Assembly (NCBI GenBank): GCA_018873245.2
Contig: JAEMBT020000004.1
Coordinates: 11,540,418 to 11,604,417 of the forward strand
DNA length: 64,000 nucleotides
Reading direction: 5' to 3'
Source of the DNA: Archegozetes longisetosus
Lineage: Eukaryota > Arthropoda > Arachnida > Sarcoptiformes > Trhypochthoniidae
The notes under the pieces were generated by a model. That model made no database searches. It was not told the origin of the DNA and saw only the letters and a program-made list of their open reading frames with translations. Both the position numbers and the translations under genes were made by a program. Below are positions 39,201-51,832 of the stretch, one piece after another; the first letter of the stretch is position 1; the number at the start of each line of letters is the position of its first letter.

Positions 39201-40092
39201 ATTTAAATAATGTTCACATCCTTTGAACAGAATTGCCACAAACTAGTAATGACCAACTCTTACAATAAGTTCCGTTAAAAATAAATTTTTATGAATAGAC
39301 TTTCCTCTACTTTAAAACATCGAATACTAAAGACCTGACTATTACAGTATAGCAAATGTTAAATTAGTTTTCTGTAGAATAATCTATTTTCACCTTCATT
39401 TGCATTGATATTCCCTATAAAGACCGGATGTAACCATAGAGAGAGTCTGTCACTCATTCGTATAGTTACGAAAATTTAATAAACATGACTCAAATTTGAT
39501 TATGAGAACATTTTTGTGCGTACACCTGCTGTTAAATAAATTAATTTTAATCGTGTCCAATTTACAAGTTCTCAAAGTTTCACATAATATAGAGTTAGAC
39601 CTCAGATTTAATTAAATTGTAGATATGTTGAAGTTATTAAATTAAATCACAACTCATTTTGGTTTTAACTGTTTAAGTTACAACAAATAAAACAATAGAA
39701 CAGTAGCTATAAATCACAACTTGATTTACTAATGTATAATTACATAATTATATAGATTTTACACTTTATTACTCGAACAATTAATCTGACACGAACTCCA
39801 GACTCCAGACTCATATCTAATGAAGTGTTTTTTGTCAGTTGAAAGTCACTAAAATATATATATTTAACTCGCAAGTTAATTACACTCTGAAAACCTGAAT
39901 CGGACTTCTTAGACAAATGGACACATAAATTGATAGTTTCTCGATTCAAGTGAGTCATCGAAAAGCAGCAATTTTTGTGACACAAGAAGAAGCCCAGTAG
40001 CAAAGATGTTGATGCACGAAAAACGCCTATTCTTTCCTTATTTTTTCCTGTAATGATATTTCATAAAAGGTAAAAGCATTAAATCTTAATAC

Positions 40093-40247
40093 CTGAATGC
40101 AGCTAAAAAAGTGCTTCTTTGGAGACCAACTTTTGCCATCGTTGGGGGTCTTCTGCAGTTGGGGACCTAGTCTCTGGAAGGATTTATCTCGATGTAGCGT
40201 AAGTTTGAATTGTAGGCAAGTGTTGTGCTGAGGGTCGTCTGATCTGA
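40093..40247 (-). other. possible orphan internal exon or mobile-element remnant
   Basis: GC-richer island. On the minus strand an open frame of about 50 codons lies between a possible acceptor (CATTCAG or the following TCAG, 40247-40244) and a donor reading CAG|GTATTAAG at 40093. The frame includes HNTCLQFKLTLHRDKSFQRL. The plus strand also has an ATG-initiated 44-codon frame, so the coding strand, if any, is unsettled. No family is recognised and no partner exons were found. Confidence 0.2.
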
Positions 40248-43200
40248 CTGAATGACAGGATACGAGTAATATTAGTTGTCACTCACAATCAAAATGGTTC
40301 GCCATATAATTTATGGCTAAAATCTTTATTTAGAAGAGGAAGTTAGCAAAAAACTTGTCCAAAATACTATAGTTAAGAACAGTTTAAAATTTTAAGCTCA
40401 AAGAACCAGAGAATGCCTACAAAATTACATTTATATACTTTTCGGTATTACAATTTACTTTTGATATCAAAATCTGCATCAAAGACATAAAGCGATGGGC
40501 AAAAATTTTAAGGTTGGCCACCATTTCGCCCATCACGAGAAGAAAAGGTTATCAAAAATCATTAATATGATTAATTATGAGCAGAGTTATCACTTCGAAC
40601 ATAAAGTGTTTCTCCCTCTCAAAGAGGTTTTCTGGCTTGTTATTTGAGCAGATGTCACACCCATCTCATTAATGTTAAGTGAGTTCAGATCTAATTAAAG
40701 TCTAGTATATGATAAACGAAGAGCTCCACCTTTGCAGTAAAGAATCATTCATGAAATTACTGATTGTCTTCCATAGGAAGATTGCCGAGAAATATTCGGT
40801 TTTAAGCTTAAACCTGGTGGCGGTAGTGGTTAGAAATTTGTTAGGAAACAAGTAAGAGTAGAGTCAACTTTTTTCATATTAAAATTTTCTGCTCAAAACA
40901 GCACAAGAAATTAGTCGTCTAATTGCATTTAGTCCTATTGGGTGGTCTCGCATTTTAAAAGAGACTAAAAATCAGCAGTTTTTATTTATTCCCGCTGTGA
41001 TTTGGCCCATCATACTCTTTGCTTGATTACACTCGCGCCCGAATCCTGTTGTGATGACAGTGATTTCGTATTAGTAAAGCTTGACTCAAGCTTTCTATTC
41101 CATGTCCGAGACTCGTCGAGAAGGTATGCTTTTTCATGCTCCGGCTCAAACTAAATGCTTCAGTTCTAAAAGATTAGGTCTCTTCAACTTGTGCACACTT
41201 GAACTGAGCTACTTTCAAGATTATTCTTCATTGAAATGAAACAAGACAAAATGGATTGTCATAAAGATGCTAATTTGTAGAGGCCTTCGTTTACTATTAC
41301 AAGTTTGGCAATTACGAGTAAATGAAGCTTTGGAGAGGCAATCAATAGAATAATGATAAACCTCATTTTAATTTGAGTTTAATAACTAACTCGTTTTAAT
41401 TACAGTTTGTATTAAAGCGCATCAAAATTATATCAAACCCAATAAATTTTTTAATGATAATTCATTAATCATTTAGTGTTTATTACATTAATTTATTAAG
41501 ATTTTGGTCAGTGATAAAGTGGTTTCAATCAGCAATTTTTATTAATTGTTTGGAATAATTTTTCCTTGAAGCTTAGAAAAAATAAAGTAGTGATCACTAA
41601 TGATAATTAGATTGAACGAGGCGGCAAGTCAAGAGTCTCGAGTTTTAAGTGATTACTAAAAATAAAGTATCGTAGAATCGGTACCGAATTTGTGAGCGTA
41701 AGGTAATTTGGTTTGACGCCCAACTCAAACTTTTTGACATTTGAACCGAAAAAGTATGATCTCGCCATCAATCAAGAGGTCTAGAATAATTTGATTAAGC
41801 AAAATAACTTTACTATTGAATAAAATAATGGGACAGCTAGCCTTCTAGACTTGTTTAAGGTAACTATCTATAGTCTGTCACAAGCAATAGCCATCTGTTT
41901 AAACCCCATGAACACTCTCGTAGTATTTGAACCCCACATGAAGAGTAGTTAATACTCAAAATCAAAATTACAAACAGTGTGTGTCGAATCTATTAAACAT
42001 TTCTTTATTTATTTTAAGAATAACTTATGGAATATCTATTTAGCAATTAAAGAAAGGAAGTATATGTCAGAAGACTTCTCCATAAAAAGCAGTAATCTCT
42101 TTGATTATGCCGTAATTGAATCGAGTTTTTATTATATAACTTATATCATGGATTACAAACCATATACTATGATGTCATATGAATGTCAAAATATCACAGT
42201 TTATTGCATTAAAGTCAGACCCTATCGACTGATGTGAAAAATAAAAACGATTTTTTCATTTAGCTCACAGGCTGCAAATGTTAATCAAGTTAACTGATAT
42301 TTAAATTAGTGCATATACTCCATGATGACTGTAACCAACGGCGATTGTAATTGCAATTTCAAATAACATATCACTAAATTTTGATTCTCATATCGATTAA
42401 TCTTAATGAAGTTTGCAATCGTTTTGACTTAATGGTCGAATAATAACTTATCTCATTATTGCTGCTGCGATAATGACAAAATTAGATTAACTCTAACTCT
42501 TTTTTTATTCGCTACTATAATTTGGTTTAATTTCATAAGTCATTACTCATTTTCTCATAATCTATTATATAAAGGTATACACCATTCATTCTCTATGAGG
42601 ATAAATATAATATATTTATATTTAGTGGCATTCTATTTCATACCATTGACTCGAGCACTCAACTTAATATCATTTGTGCTATCTTCAGTTTAATTATAAA
42701 AATATATTACTTATGGAATAGTCAGCTTTGTTCGAACCTACAACTACAATTTTACATTACAATCCATTAAAATTGCGATCTTATCAAACCATTGATTAAA
42801 AAATATTGAACAGCAACGAAGTTATTTCAATTAATTCTTACATTTAGCTCAAATATGAGAACATTCGTAAAGCATTTGAAAGACTAATGGCTAATTTAAA
42901 TCACAACTATTTGTAATACCAGAAGTAGACAGTACTGGTAGAGGTATATTGAATTTTATGTAACACTACTATATCCACAACTATTACTTTATTTTTGGTA
43001 ATCGATTGTTCATTAGTTTAGACTCTAATTCCTCACGAGACGAACCTCTAATGAAATAAGCATACAAATTACGTGCTTTTGCAACGCTATCCTAATTATG
43101 AGCACTTCCACCGCACCCAAATTGGCTCACTTGATAATTAAACTGACTACTCTTCTGAATTGTCGCTCTCACTCACACTATCAAAACACAGAGTCAGCTT

Positions 43201-44397
43201 CCGTTGCTCTCAGTTCATTTCATATAATCATACTATACTTGAAATGTTTTTTCTTTCATATCTTGCAATTTACTCAAACAAACAATGCACTAATAATAGT
43301 TATAAAACTTGTGAGATTAAGGCACGCGCGAACTATGCGTATAAAAAAAGTCCGCTAAGTATAGCCAACAATTTTTCTAATGTCTGCCTTTTATCTATAA
43401 GTTTTTCTTATAATTTAACGAGATTCTTATTTGTTGGTAAAAGCTATTATTTTGCAATAAGTAAATAATTGGCATTGCCATAACATTGAAAATAAAGGCG
43501 AAACTAACTTAAAACTAGAAACTTATATAATATGTAAAAAACGTTACACCCAAAACAGTCGGAGCGAATCATTAAAATATTGGCAGCAAATATCCAGATA
43601 TATAAATATACGCGTAAAACGCTGTTTAGCGCCCCTTTTCCCTAAAGTTACTGTGAATGTCATATTTTAGCGATTTTTGTGGTGTAGTCAATATCAGAGA
43701 TAGAATATGATAGAGAGAAGAGATTGACTCAAACACTAATGAGCAGATAATGAATGCTTTGCACGCTTCAATTTATATACCTTAATATGAGTAAATAAAT
43801 ACCTGGGATCAGCTTTTGGCAAATAAGTAGCATAACTGTATTGTCCTCATTGCTGGAGTGACGACAATTCAGAAGTACACCCTCTATACTGAACATAATG
43901 ATAATAACTTCTCGTCTCAGCTTAAACTTTTATCCAGTCATTGCTTTATTCACTTTTAAGATTGAAAAAGAAGAATTTTTTGATGGGTGGGCTTCTCATA
44001 CCACTCATCAATGAATGAAACACTTTATTTTTTTGTCCGAAGCATTCAACTCGATAATTGTGGGCCTATTCTAAGGCTAAAAAGATCTGGAAATAGGGAA
44101 TAACAACAATTTTAGCCAACAATAAAACGTTTGCCACTCACTCAACTCAGAAATAATTCTTAGTTTGTAATAATAGATTTTTTTGTGTGGCTAATGATAT
44201 ACTTTTCTAGTGCTACTTAGAACACAGTAGAAAATTGTTTGTTTAATGTATTTCTGGAAACGCTTAAACTTATTAAATTGAGCCAATAGTATCTCTACAT
44301 CTATTGTGTTTACTCAAAACTTTGACTCTTTCGAAATACTGCTTAAAATCTATGAGATTCTCTGTACCAAGTTTTACTCTTAATAAACCGATACCTG

Positions 44398-44420
44398 CTA
44401 TCTATACTAAGTATAGATAG
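44398..44420. repeat. 23-bp perfect palindrome
   Basis: CTATCTATACT, a central A, then AGTATAGATAG: 11-base arms with a one-base centre. Function unknown. Confidence 0.7.
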
Positions 44421-47400
44421 TAAAGTCTTGTAGTCTACCTAAAAAGTTAGCGCGAAATTCACGCCATCTATACAATTACTACCGACAAATTTAAGCTAAA
44501 AGTTGAGTTATTTATAGGCAGAAAATAAATTAATCACTGAATAGTTGAACATTAATTTGTAAAAAGTTCACATAAAAATTATTTTATCAAACAGAATATA
44601 TTAAGCCTTCAAACGATAAAAACGAAACTTATTAGTAACACACTATTTTCTTGATTTCAAAATCTGTTTCGTAGATAATAATGTCCTTTTATATCTCATA
44701 TCGAAACCTTTATCTAATAAATTATACAGTTTTTCGTATTGCAGTGAATTTTTTAATCAAATTGAAGATTCTCGACTGTAAACTAAAAATCAGTGAAAAT
44801 TTTCTATTGGCTAAAATTTCCACAATTTCAAACATTTTACGAACACAGTTCGACAAAAATAGCTAAATTATTTGAATTGAATGCTTCGAACTATTTAAAA
44901 AGTTTAAAGCCGTTGACAAAATTAATAAATAAGTAATAGATTTGGCCTACCAATGAATCGCTATAATCTGAAAATTGAAGGGTAGGACTGGATAAATAAT
45001 TAAATTTGATATAATAGTGGTTAGAGTTAGATTTTTGAAATTAGTATCTAGAACCAACAAATATAAATGATAGTCTAGTATCTCGTTTAATGGAGCCGTG
45101 TATTATAACAATATTTTGCTAACAAATCGATTAATTGTTAGAACTCATTAATAGTGTGTGTTATGCTGTGTGTGAGACTACCCTTAAATGAATATACGTT
45201 TTTTGATGATTTATGTTTTTGTCAGACTATCGAATAATATGCAGACAAGAGTTTGAGCCATAAAATAAAATTTTATTAACTTAATGTATTAGACAATTAA
45301 GTCAATGAATGTATTCATACTGTAAAAACTGTTATATCAATTCGCTATGGAGTATGTTATGCACTAATGAAATAAGTTCTCATTGAATACGTGACTTCGA
45401 AACGCTTCAATTCAAAATTTATGCTTAAAATAATGCAATGAATACACTTATATTTTTTCAACATGTATGCTTTTAAATGGCATTCATATTAACTTTTTAT
45501 ACCTGTATTAGTAGATAAAAAGTTTAATTACTTTGACTCTAAGTTAATTTGAAACTTTTAAACTACAAATATTCAAATTTAAAGCTGAACTTGCAAAACA
45601 GACTACAATTAAGTACATTATTAATAAAGACAAATAGACATAATGAGGACATAATAGTTAGCATAACAGTACGGAATTAGAGAATATTTTTACGGATATA
45701 TGCCATTAACCATAACTCTAAATAAGAATTAATATGAAAAACAGAATATAATTTCTGTAAAAGCACTAAAACTAATTGATAATAAAACTAGTATTCTTCG
45801 AATTGCATAAAATACATGAAAACTTGAATTGGCTATCAAACAGTTTACACAAAGTGCAATAAATGTTAAAATTTTTTTTTAATGACAAACATTTAATGGT
45901 AATGGTGTAAAAATATAAAATAAAATATATAAATTTGTATCGTATTTCAATACGTTCTTGAGATTAACTCGTTTGAAGTGAGAATAAGTCAAATAAGTGA
46001 CTAATTTAAAATTCATCGAATGACTTTTACTTATAATTTTATTTAATGGCTTAAGATTAATATAAGTTTAAACAGCTTTTAGTGCCACAAAATGCTTGTC
46101 ATGAATGCCTTCAACGAAAAAAAGACAAAAATCAAATGCTATTAGAATGGAATTTATAGATTGAGCCACTAATTAAAGCAATAATATAGTTATCACTTAT
46201 GCAAAGACTAAATTAAAAAATAAAAAGCAATATTTCTTTAAAACATTGAACATTCGTTTTAATCAACATTTTGACATTTCGAATCAAATTCATTTTATTC
46301 ATCGTTTCAGAATTTAATTAAAAACTTGAAGCAAAAAATTTTCAAATTCAATACTAGAGAAAAGACTGGTTTTATTGAATTAATTAAGTTTTTGAATACT
46401 TGAGCACCAGTCAACTGAGTAGTTAAAAATTTCGCAGCACATTTCACTCTGAACAAGACTAAACGAGTGCTTAAGTTTGAATTAAAGCATTAAATGTACC
46501 CAGTTTAAAAGACAGAATCTTTTATACTTTTAAAAAAGTTATTTAAAACTTGTTCGATCATTGAAACCATTATAGGATTAATAAGACAATCTACGTTCGC
46601 AACAAATCAAAGTTCAAGTCTCGGCCCTTAACTAAACGCAAATCATGATTCTATACTTTGAATAGTCTCAAAACTACCCTATGATTTGCTCACTTTAGAA
46701 ATCATTCATATCGAATCTAACTAAAAGCTAGTTCGCAGTTTTCGAGATATTCGACTTACGCTCTTGATGGCAATAAGTTTGTTGGTCGCTAACTCCTCAC
46801 TATCGTGTGCTCTTAGAGCAAACTAACCTAAGTTTCTGACCACCGGTGAGACGACGTCTAAGTTGCTACAAACTTAATGCAAAATCTGCAGTCTTGCAAA
46901 CAGTGAAATAATTTTGAGACCAGCAAAATGTAATAGAATGGTTGAACACTTCGACCAATTATTAAATCAATAAATACTTAAGCCATGTTTTTACGACCAA
47001 ATTGTTAGAAAGTTTAATGCAATCAAAGTGTGCCTAAAAATAAGTTTTTTTTGCAGATTTTATGTAGTTTTTTTTCATATGCTTGATTACATAATATCTC
47101 GAACAATCGAGAAGTGCATTTATCATTAAATATCTAATTAAGTTTAATATCAATTTATTACACCTTTATGTAATTAACGAGACAAATAATAACTGTTAAT
47201 TTGACCAATCATCAATTTACACGTTTCAATACGACTGATAACAAATTTATGAATATTATACAAAAGCTACGTCAACAAATTCTAGCTTATACAACATCAT
47301 ATATAATTACAAATAATATTGACATTACTTATGGTTTGTCTCAGATAAGTCTGTTCTCTATTCGACTATTTAAAAAACACCAGATTTAACATTATAGTCA

Positions 47401-47478
47401 ATCTAATTCTAGTTTTTAAATACATTTTTCGATCATATTTATAGAAAAAATTAATAAATTATTTAACTGTAAAGCAAA

Positions 47479-48320
47479 ATGAGTTCAAAACTTGTATTAT
47501 TGTTAGCATTAATTCAATTAATAAATAGTATTAATTGCGAAACGAAGGGAGCCGTTAATCTGGATTCAATTACTTTCGACAAAGTATTCAATTGTTTGAT
47601 TCGATAGTCTTCCAGATTTGACTATAACTATTTAACTATTTAACTGTTGAACTGTCTTTTAATGAATAGATTTTACCAAAGTTCAAGGCGGCATTAGTGA
47701 AGTTTGATACGGCTTACCCGTATGGAGAAAAACAAGACGAGTTTGTCAAAGTTGCCGCAGATCTCAAGAGCACTCCAGACGTACTTCTGGCTGAGGTCGG
47801 AGTCAGAGACTATGGAGAAAAAGAAAATCAAGATTTAGCCGATCGGTTTGGAGTTAAGAAGGAAGACTTCCCGAGCCTTAAGCTGTTCCTCAACGGAAAG
47901 CTCGATAAACCGATCGATTTTACCGACAAAGATAACTTCAAAGCAGACAATATCAAGAACTTCCTTAGGGAGAAGAGTGGTATTAAAATATTGTTGGAGT
48001 CGTGTTTAGAAGAATTCGATGATTTGGCTGGACAGTTCAGCAAAACTGACTCAAAAGAAGATCAGAAAAAATTGATCGAAAGTGCAAAGAGTAAAGCTAA
48101 CGCTTTGACCAAAGAAAGCGAGAAGAAGTCAGCCAATATTTATGTTAAGATTATGGAGAAAGCTACCGAAAGAGGAAACATATTCTTCGAAAGTGAACGC
48201 GAAAGAGTCAACAATTTATTAACCGGTAAAGTGTCGGACGCCAAGAAGAAAGAACTTCAGGGAAGACTCAATATAATCCAGAGTTTTATCTCTTCCAAGT
48301 CAAATAAGGATGAACTATAG
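47479..48320 (+). CDS. ERp29: ERp29/windbeutel endoplasmic reticulum chaperone
   Basis: Redox-inactive PDI-family escort protein of the ER lumen; in Drosophila the ortholog windbeutel is needed for Pipe export (family knowledge). Exons 47479-47583 and 47670-48320 (86-bp phase-0 intron) give 251 residues, against about 260 in relatives. A hydrophobic signal peptide (residues 1 to about 20) is followed by a thioredoxin-like domain with the diagnostic YPYGEKQDEF (from residue 51) and no CxxC active site, then the all-helical D domain. The conserved single cysteine is at residue 147 (ESCLEEFDDLAG) and the KDEL retrieval signal at 248-251. The intron is needed to join ..SITFDK to ILPKFKAALVKFD. 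It is convergent with the FGFRL1-like gene. Confidence 0.96.
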
Positions 48321-48415
48321 ATTTATTCATTAGTTTTTTTAATACATTTGTGATAATTTAATATATTGTAAGACGAACTTTAGTTGCATTTCCATGTAAT
48401 ACTTGTATAAAAGTT

Positions 48416-48421
48416 AATAAA
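48416..48421 (+). promoter_or_regulatory. poly(A) signal of ERp29
   Basis: AATAAA about 96 bases after the ERp29 stop codon. Confidence 0.5.
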
Positions 48422-48649
48422 TAATTTTTAATGTTTGAAAATATTGACTTTTTCCTTGCCGTCGTAGCTAAGGGTTATAAAGCTATTGAATGGTATCATT
48501 GTAGACTTCAAGATCAGGTCAATCATGCTTTACTATTTATGTTGCACTCGTTTACTTTTAGAGATTTAATAGTCTCCAACAAACTGCCGAGTCACTGATA
48601 TCTTTTTGAGGGTTCCAACTTCTAAAAGAAGACGATTGTACAACTAAGA

Positions 48650-49558
48650 ACTTTGAAATCTCCTAAGGGTTTTATTGATCATTAGTAAAAAATACTTTAA
48701 GCCTGAATCTAGTGAAATAGAAGTTTTTCAACTATTAAAATAACTAACATTTGAAAATTAATGTCTAAGTAAGCTTTAGGTGAAATCTATGATTATTAAC
48801 AAACATCGTATTACTAGCATACACCTTTGGAAACAACTATCTTTAGTCGACTAAAGTCGAATAACTTTTGACTGGATGATTCGATTTTCAGACTGATTTC
48901 AGTAAATTGTAGCCAGATAATGAACATTTCTAAAAATATAGAATGTTTTGAAAAATCACCATGATAGCAAAACAAATGGGCATCAAAATTAACCTTTGAT
49001 TCTTGTGAAAACTATTGAATTCCTTATTTACTTTTCGTTAAAACGAACTTGATGAGATTGATTTCAAATCAAATTTATTATGGATTGAGTTGAACACACG
49101 AATAATGTTTGAAAATTTTTAGTTACTTACAATATGTACAAGAATGGAGCCAAAATAGATAAATTAAGTTTTGTTTTTACGCTTATTCTTATTTTTAAGT
49201 TTTTGTTTTCATGACCCTTTTCACAGTTACCCTGATTTTTCAAAAAAGTTTTATATTTTTAAAAATGTGCAGTATCAGGCTACGATTTACTGAAATCAGT
49301 TTGAAAATCGAATCATCCAGTCAAAAGTTATTCGACTTTAATCGACTAAAGATAGTTGTTTCCAATGATGTATATAATTTTAGTCATATTGCGATCATTT
49401 TCATATCAGAATTTATAGAAATTATGCTCTAAAACAAAATAAATCTTTTCAAATTTTGTGTTTTGTCTATCATTTGTGAAGTTTGAAACTGTGAGTGTTT
49501 TACTTAAAAATCTTAGCCTTAAAAAGTTAGCCTCTTATCCCTTAGGAAATTTCAAAGT
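48650..49558. repeat. diverged foldback (inverted-repeat) element
   Basis: Two arms of about 142-145 bp, 48819-48960 and 49229-49373, are imperfect inverted copies sharing long identical runs such as GACTGGATGATTCGATTTTC and its complement. They flank a 268-bp loop. Farther out, 48650-48669 and 49539-49558 are also inverted copies (ACTTTGAAAT..CCTAAGGG), suggesting the palindrome once spanned about 0.9 kb. No transposase frame lies inside. It looks like an old MITE or foldback element between two convergent genes. Confidence 0.75.
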
Positions 49559-50045
49559 AGATAAATCTAACATAACTATGATTAACCTGAGTTTTAAATC
49601 TCAAATGATGCCATTCTAGAGCCTCATCTTCTAGTTAATTAAAAGTTTTGACTCTATTCTGATTTAAGACAATTGCATTTTGAGAGATATAAAAGTATAC
49701 TTTTTTACTATAGTTTTCGAAAATTACTGTTCAAAATGAAAATTTTTCAACTTAATATTATGAAAAGTTTTATTGCTCGTATGAGGAGGTACAGTGTGAT
49801 TTTAAAATAATTTTTAATGAATATAACAATAATTAAACAATCTTTGATCGAATCCTATATTACAGTAAAAATAATTAAAAAAACGATATATAAAGTTAAT
49901 AACTAAAAAATAATGTAACGTTTTGTTATATACAAATAGCAAATGAAGAGATGCGTGTTCAACATATACACTATTGTTTTGTAAGGTTGAGTTGGATATG
50001 AATCAGAAATTAATTTAATTAAACCTAAATTGATGCCTGAAATGG

Positions 50046-51832
50046 TTATCGCGTTGAATAGACTGGATCTATACAGTTATAGGCCATATTTGGAGACATA
50101 ATATGTTCTTTAGGATTATATTCGTTATAATTAGCTCTCTTAGAGTTCACTACTTTATCTCCGTTTACACTGCTGTTAGTCGAGACATCATTTTGTTTGA
50201 TTGGGTTTTGGCACAATAAATATGATAATAAGATAAATACTATGGAAATACCAGCCACTGTCAGCCAAAAGATTGTTGTAATACTTGTTGTCTGAGTGAT
50301 AGAATTGTTGGTGCCATCGGTCAATCTGGTGGCTAGCAATACTGTTAAATGAGTTCCCTTGGAGGTATATCCAATGTGATTGGCTGCTAAACAGATGTAA
50401 TTTCCCGAATCGCTCATTTGTGTTTTCTCGATAACTAAATTGTTATAATAGAGTCCATTTCCGCCATCGATCATTTGACTAGATTTTAAGACGCGGTAAT
50501 AATTCTTATCAATTTTTATCAATCCTTGACGTATGGCATCATTTGTGTCTAGTTCATCGACGCTCTTATAATCTTTGAGCCACTATCAAAAAGAGGAAGA
50601 TAAATATTGTAGACCTGTAACATTGACTTTAAAATCGAGAACCTTTCTATTGGCAAACTTAAATAGCAAACACCGACAAAAGTGTATCAAATTCCTTACA
50701 TAAGTCTTATCGGCAAAGCTTTTCAAAGCGAAGAAAGCCGAACAAAAGTCAAACTAAGTATTATTTTTGAGAAAACTTACTTGAATATAAGGTTTATCTT
50801 CGCTGCTGACTCTACAGTGAAACAAGGCGACGTCTCCAACGTTAACTGTTGTGTTGATTACATGAAATCCTGTTAACTCAGGCTTTCTGTTATCTAAAGC
50901 ATAGAAATTTGATAAATCAGTTATTTATTTACCGTTATTGTTATTCAAGTGGAACTTTTTCAACTACTGTTCCCTTGAATGCAATATTATGCTATCATAT
51001 CATACTGTAAACATATAGATGAAACGTATTGTTCACTTGTCCGGATTGATCGGTTCCAACACAGGTGTAATTTCCGGAATCTTTAATACGAACTTTAGAA
51101 AACGAAAGAGATCCCCGAATCTTATTGGATCCACTCGGTAACTGTCTAACACTCAGATATTCCCCATTTTTATACCAACGAACTTGTTTCGCATTACAAT
51201 TAAAAACAACTGAAACTCCGACCGGCTTTTTGAATTGATTAGATTTAGGAGAATCACGAACTGTTTCTCTATCAATAGATTTTTTATAGTTGTACTTAAA
51301 ATCTACGTTGGACTCGAACAAGAGATAGTCGTTATCGTCACGCGGGTAGAGATTATCCATCGGTGAGTTGATAGCATGTAAGTCCTCTTTAGGCACTATC
51401 TGTAGAGTTACATTAGTGGTAACACTACCAAAACCATTAATTGCTTTGCAATAATAGACTCCACTATCTTCAATGACTGCTGATTTTATTTTAAGTACTC
51501 CTTTATAAGTTAGTCGATGTCGCGATGAATCTTCGATAGGCTCATTTTTCCCACGACTCCATTCAAAAAATAATAAATCTGTTTGATCGTCATAAGCAGG
51601 ACACTGGAGTTGAACGTTACTTCCAACTGGGTATATGATAGGAGATTGCAGTCCCGTTCGAACTTTTGGCAAAGCTTTAATTCATTCAAATATTAGACAA
51701 TTAACTTGAAGTCAAATTAAACTTTTGCAAAATGCAAAGCTTTGATTCCTTACACTGATTTAATGTCGAACATATCCACACACAAGAGACTAAACAGTAG
51801 ATGAATGACCACAAAAATAAGTAGAATCGCAT
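50046..51832 (-). CDS. FGFRL1: FGFRL1-like kinase-less fibroblast growth factor receptor
   Basis: Cell-surface receptor that in vertebrates binds FGFs and heparin but has no tyrosine kinase (family knowledge). Exons on the minus strand: 51832-51754, 51674-51006, 50893-50781 and 50582-50046, giving 465 residues (human about 504). Exon 1 encodes a signal peptide starting MRFYLFLWSFIYCLVS and ends in phase 1, as usual before Ig domains. Ig1 pairs C51/C102, with CKAINGFGS as in FGFRL1; Ig2 pairs C186/C231; Ig3 pairs C276/C351, with WLK after the intron and YICLAANHIGYTS. A transmembrane helix (about 388-411) is followed by a 54-residue tail with no kinase domain and without the His-rich end of vertebrate FGFRL1. 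Introns of 79, 112 and 198 bp. The gene is tail-to-tail with ERp29. Confidence 0.9.

Larger units (their letters stand above)
28757..47478. other. gene desert
   Basis: Nearly 19 kb of AT-rich sequence without a recognisable gene. Exceptions worth separate entries are two GC-richer islands with coding-like minus-strand frames (36140-36295 and 40093-40247), a pentamer tandem at 36091-36114 and a 23-base palindrome at 44398-44420. Other open frames are short, rich in Ile/Phe/Lys/Asn, and typical of chance frames in AT-rich DNA. Confidence 0.6.

Noticed and set aside
46590-46660. AGTTCAAGTCTCGGCCC, which resembles a tRNA B box
   Set aside because: No matching A box or stems upstream.
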